From Salinivirgaceae bacterium (GTDB taxonomy: Bacteria; Bacteroidota; Bacteroidia; Bacteroidales; SZUA-534), in the NCBI GenBank assembly GCA_016342715.1, contig JAEINW010000027.1, positions 1 to 34,500 of the forward strand: a stretch of 34,500 bases of DNA, given 5' to 3'. Position numbers and translations under genes: made by a program. This document shows, in pieces, positions 32,253 to 34,500 of the stretch. The notes beneath the pieces were generated by a model. It did no database searches and had not been told where the DNA came from. It saw only the letters and a list, made by a program, of their open reading frames with translations. How positions within the stretch are numbered: position 1 is the first letter of the stretch; every line of letters begins with the position of its first letter.

Positions 32253-32864
32253 TTATGCAGTCGGGCTTTTTGTCCTATTATTTCTATCATCAATTATTTT
32301 TAAAATTCTTTCAAAGTATTTCTCAAAAGTTTCTTTCTGATTAATAGGAATTGTTTCAACTGCTAATGAAAAAATATCTAATAGGGTTCCATTTTCTTTA
32401 AATTTCTGTTCGAGTAATTTTTCATCATTTGTTTCCCAATATTCTCCTTCATCGCTTAGGTTAAATTCTTCAAAATATGCTCTACTTTTTAAGTGTTTAA
32501 ATATTTCGATTATTGTTTTATGGATGTTTACCCCTGCAAACTGAGTCTTTGTTGAAAGCATATAAAGTAAGTTATGCTCACTTGGGTTTGTCAAATTACC
32601 ATAAAACTTTAAATGTACACTACTCGACATTCGGTAATTGGAAAGAAAGCAAATCGAAACAGTTTCGCATTCTGGAGGAAAAATGCTAATTCCATAAATT
32701 TTATTATCATGTGATTTGTTTTCTTTATATACTTTTGGTAATATCTCATGAAATATTTTATAGTCCCATTTCAGAGTTTCTGCAATCTCTTTAACTTCAG
32801 TTATCAAGTCAGAAAGAATTGCATTGCTGTTAAATTTTCCATTATAGTGTATACTTAACCCCAT
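32253..32864 (-). CDS. Uncharacterised protein in the same operon as HigB/HigA
   Basis: 203 residues, soluble, no signal peptide. It starts MGLSIHYNGKFN and ends in a charged helix (TFEKYFERILKIIDDRNN). I do not recognise the family. Its ATG follows the antitoxin stop codon after one base (TAAAATG), so it is translated together with HigA, which makes it a possible third part of the toxin-antitoxin unit. The stop codon lies inside the end box GCATAAC (32258-32252), complementary to the start box of the same unit (GTTATGC, 33845-33839). Confidence 0.65.
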   Translation of the reverse strand: MGLSIHYNGKFNSNAILSDLITEVKEIAETLKWDYKIFHEILPKVYKENKSHDNKIYGISIFPPECETVSICFLSNYRMSSSVHLKFYGNLTNPSEHNLLYMLSTKTQFAGVNIHKTIIEIFKHLKSRAYFEEFNLSDEGEYWETNDEKLLEQKFKENGTLLDIFSLAVETIPINQKETFEKYFERILKIIDDRNNRTKSPTA

Positions 32865-32865
32865 T

Positions 32866-33420
32866 TTAAACAGACTCTAAATCTTTAAATTTTAATCGAA
32901 TTCTTTTATTCTTCATTGCTCCAAGAGTCATTTTTATATGATTTGTAACTTCTTTTTTCAAGAAGGGAGGAATCAAATCATTAAAGTCAATTCCAAATAA
33001 TCGATGAATTACAACAATATCGTCTCGGGAAAATGGCCTGACACCATTCGTTAGTTCTGACATATAATTTGGTCTATGTCCCAATATCTTGGCTAAGTCC
33101 TTCTGTGATATTTCGTTTTCCTTAAGCTTTCTTTTTATTAGTTCTTTCCGTTTTTGAATGAAAATATTTTCTGCATTAATAATTTTTTCAGCATCATCGC
33201 TTTCTTTTATTTGTTCTTCAGTAATTTCTGATTCATTCTCCCAATGTTTTGATTCAAATTTTTCGATTAGAACTAATAAATGTTGACGTATCGGTATCAA
33301 AGAGCTATCTTCTTTTACCATCCATCGTAATTTTCCTTGAATTGAAGTTGCTTGTTCAAATTCAAGTTCATTATTCAATTCGTCAATCTTTAATATATTA
33401 TCAATTTCCAGTCTATCCAT
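32866..33420 (-). CDS. higA: HigA-like antitoxin with XRE helix-turn-helix
   Basis: The frame is open from 33459, but the Met at 33420 is preferred: it follows the toxin stop codon by one base and starts MDRLEIDNILKIDELNNELE, giving 184 residues. The N-terminal part is helical (about 1-85); the C-terminal part has a Cro/C1-type helix-turn-helix (about 105-160), ISQKDLAKILGHRPNYMSEL followed by TNGVRPFSRDD. It would neutralise the HigB toxin and repress the operon. Intact, although the toxin gene before it is frameshifted. Order toxin-antitoxin is the usual HigBA order. Confidence 0.85.
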   Translation of the reverse strand: MDRLEIDNILKIDELNNELEFEQATSIQGKLRWMVKEDSSLIPIRQHLLVLIEKFESKHWENESEITEEQIKESDDAEKIINAENIFIQKRKELIKRKLKENEISQKDLAKILGHRPNYMSELTNGVRPFSRDDIVVIHRLFGIDFNDLIPPFLKKEVTNHIKMTLGAMKNKRIRLKFKDLESV

Positions 33421-33421
33421 T

Positions 33422-33764
33422 TTACTTAATTTTTCCGTGATTACGCAACCAAGTCTCAATTGTTTTCTTATTCCCTTTGAATGTTAAATCATATTCGTCA
33501 TGATTCCCAACCCAAAGTATTTCAACATACTCTTGGTTAAATACAACTAGAGTCAAAGTTATATGAATATTTAATGTCCAAAAAGAAAATATCGTCACTA
33601 TGAACTCTATCTGCATCTGGTCTTGATTCAATTAGTTCTATCTTATCTTTCCAATTTGAATTTTCAATATCCTCAATCAATTCATCAATAGCTTTAAGAA
33701 GCTTCAAGTTTCCTTGATTCTTTCTTTTCAGCTTCAATAATTTGTCTTTACGCAATAATTTCAA
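33422..33764 (-). pseudogene. higB: HigB-type toxin gene with a frameshift
   Basis: Two overlapping frames together give one HigB-like mRNA interferase of about 113 residues. The first (from TTG at 33764) reads MKLLRKDKLLKLKRKNQGNL … RVHSDDIFFLDI, then loses the frame; the second carries on as NIHITLTLVVFNQEYVEILW, VGNHDEYDLTFKG and TIETWLRNHGKIK to 33422. The switch falls in TTAAATATT near 33565-33575, where one extra A would explain it. The start codon is also a weak TTG; no ATG is available in frame. A sequencing or assembly error is possible. If real, no full toxin is made without ribosomal slippage. Confidence 0.75.
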
Positions 33765-33838
33765 TTTTCAATCTTTTGGGACAAAGATAATTATTTAATT
33801 CCAATTAAAATGGAACTTGTCGCTTTTTCTTGCCTGCC

Positions 33839-33991
33839 GCATAACGACCGATATAAAAAACAGTACGGTTTTAATAACTTTTTTTGTATTGGTATTTTCA
33901 TAGTAAATTAATTTGCGGTAAATCCAGATACAAAAGAACTTTCAAGCTAAACATGAACCCGTATTTTTTTATATTTTGTTGTAAAAAGTGC
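33839..33991. other. Spacer between toxin-antitoxin units, diverged cassette junction
   Basis: AT-rich spacer without a gene. It contains the start box of the HigBA unit and, at 33937-33945, AACTTTCAA, the same bases that end the structured repeat elsewhere, but the rest of the repeat is not recognisable. Confidence 0.3.
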
Positions 33992-34294
33992 TTATTTAAT
34001 TTCTTTTCTCAATTTCTTAGGATTCATCCGATTATCAAAAATCGTTACAATGTTAATTGATTTTGAATCAGCCCTATAAAATATAGAAGTATGCTTTGTT
34101 ACAACCAACATGTGAAGTCCTTTTACTAAATCAGTCTTTTGTCAACTTTCAGGATATTTTTGTGCTTGTCGTAATGATTTATCTAGCTTTTTTATGAAAT
34201 CCTTTTTTACTTTAGTCGACCATTCCTATTCAAGATATTCAAGCAGTTTATCAAGTTTTTTTGATGCTCTTTTAGAAAGAATTATTTTTCTCAT
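33992..34294 (-). pseudogene. RelE/ParE-family toxin gene with two internal stop codons
   Basis: Read from the ATG at 34294 (overlapping the antitoxin TGA by one base), one frame gives MRKIILSKRASKKLDKLLEY then LE*EWSTKVKKDFIKKLDKS, LRQAQKYPES*QKTDLVKG, LHMLVVTKHTSIFYRADSKS, INIVTIFDNRMNPKKLRKEI and K: a full RelE/ParE-type toxin of 100 codons with TAG at codon 23 and TGA at codon 51. The family landmarks are present (W-S…FI.KLD, YR…I.I..IFDNR.NP.KL). The residues around each stop still match the family, so decay is recent. Not found by ordinary ORF calling. Confidence 0.8.
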
Positions 34295-34500
34295 CATCTA
34301 TGCTTCTTCATAAAATCATCATAGTCAACGATTTCTCCATTCTTTATTTCTTCTATTCCATGCAAAATATCTGCTTTCTGTTCTTGTGGTAGTGATTCCC
34401 AAAAATCAACAGTCGTTTCTTTTTTTAATCTCTTTGGGTATAATTCCCCGAGGCTTGCCTCGTAAATAATTAGTATTTTGTGACTCGATGTCACAGAATA
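34294..34500 (-). CDS. Antitoxin of the ParE/RelE pair (PF09720-like), 5' end cut by the window
   Basis: At least 66 residues, ending FWESLPQEQKADILHGIEEI followed by KNGEIVDYDDFMKKHR. The short W-x-x-LP … GxxxIxxGE(I/V) pattern is that of 'addiction module' antitoxins paired with RelE/ParE toxins. A GTG at 34494 could start it, but the frame is open to the window edge, so it is probably longer. The stop codon overlaps the toxin start by one base, which is the coupled order of such pairs. Intact as far as seen. Confidence 0.65.
   Translation of the reverse strand, partial: YSVTSSHKILIIYEASLGELYPKRLKKETTVDFWESLPQEQKADILHGIEEIKNGEIVDYDDFMKKHR

Larger units (their letters stand above)
32252..33845 (-). 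other. Cassette-like unit bounded by matching boxes (HigB-HigA-203 aa)
   Basis: Starts on the - strand with GTTATGCGGC at 33845-33836 and ends its last gene with CTGCATAAC (GCATAAC at 32258-32252). The shared 7-base box is perfect; GTTATGC is close to the attC core GTTRRRY. It carries three genes, long for one cassette but compatible with toxin-antitoxin cassettes. Confidence 0.5.

Noticed and set aside
33249-33440. + strand frame of 63 codons
   Set aside because: Antisense to the intact HigA antitoxin gene.

Overview
The window is from a member of the Bacteroidota, probably an environmental Bacteroidia (Marinilabiliales/Bacteroidales-like). The evidence is a SusC/SusD pair, lipoprotein signals followed by acidic residues, a type IX secretion C-terminal tail, a kinase-less Reg_prop/Y_Y_Y/LuxR regulator, candidate TAnnTTTG promoters and AT-rich spacers.

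Bases 1-27,500 hold one polysaccharide-utilisation locus, all on the + strand: SusC, SusD, a LamG surface lipoprotein, a GH144-type lipoprotein, a type IX-secreted protein with two nearly identical domains, the decayed remains of another GH144 gene, a second GH144-type lipoprotein, a 1060-aa modular (alpha/alpha)6 protein of no family I can name, a GPH sugar symporter with a large extra periplasmic segment, a GH35 protein, a GH94 phosphorylase, a GH3 beta-glucosidase lipoprotein and a membrane-bound regulator. GH144, a GH94 protein of about 1100 aa (the size of 1,2-beta-oligoglucan phosphorylase) and GH3 together point to beta-1,2-glucan (sophoran or cyclic/periplasmic glucans) as the substrate. 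The inferred route is surface cutting by GH144, capture and import by SusD/SusC and the LamG protein, periplasmic trimming by the second GH144-type enzyme, GH3 and perhaps the 1060-aa protein, transfer across the inner membrane by the GPH symporter, and cytosolic phosphorolysis by GH94. The signal-less GH35 may remodel beta-1,2-oligosaccharides in the cytosol.

Bases 27,500-29,200 hold a cold-shock protein gene (+) and a gene for a possible Vsr/DUF559-like nuclease (-).

Bases 29,400-34,500 are a visibly more AT-rich accessory region with all genes on the - strand. Small genes (two outer-membrane barrels, a small membrane protein, a HigB/HigA operon with a third gene, and a ParE-type toxin-antitoxin pair) lie between copies of a conserved structured repeat. 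Three of the units begin and end with their own matching inverted box (GTTATGC/GCATAAC, GTTAACGGC/GCCGTTAAC, GTTGTGTGGC/GCCACACAAC), and in two of them the gene's stop codon lies inside the end box. This is the layout of integron gene cassettes, but the repeat is not a textbook attC and no integrase is in view. Both toxin genes in the array are broken (a frameshift in one, two stop codons in the other), while both antitoxins read through as far as they can be seen.

A dispersed GC-rich repeat family occurs three times. One copy sits inside the GH144 relic between 7-bp direct repeats. The other two sit inside the loops of two cassette-associated repeats.
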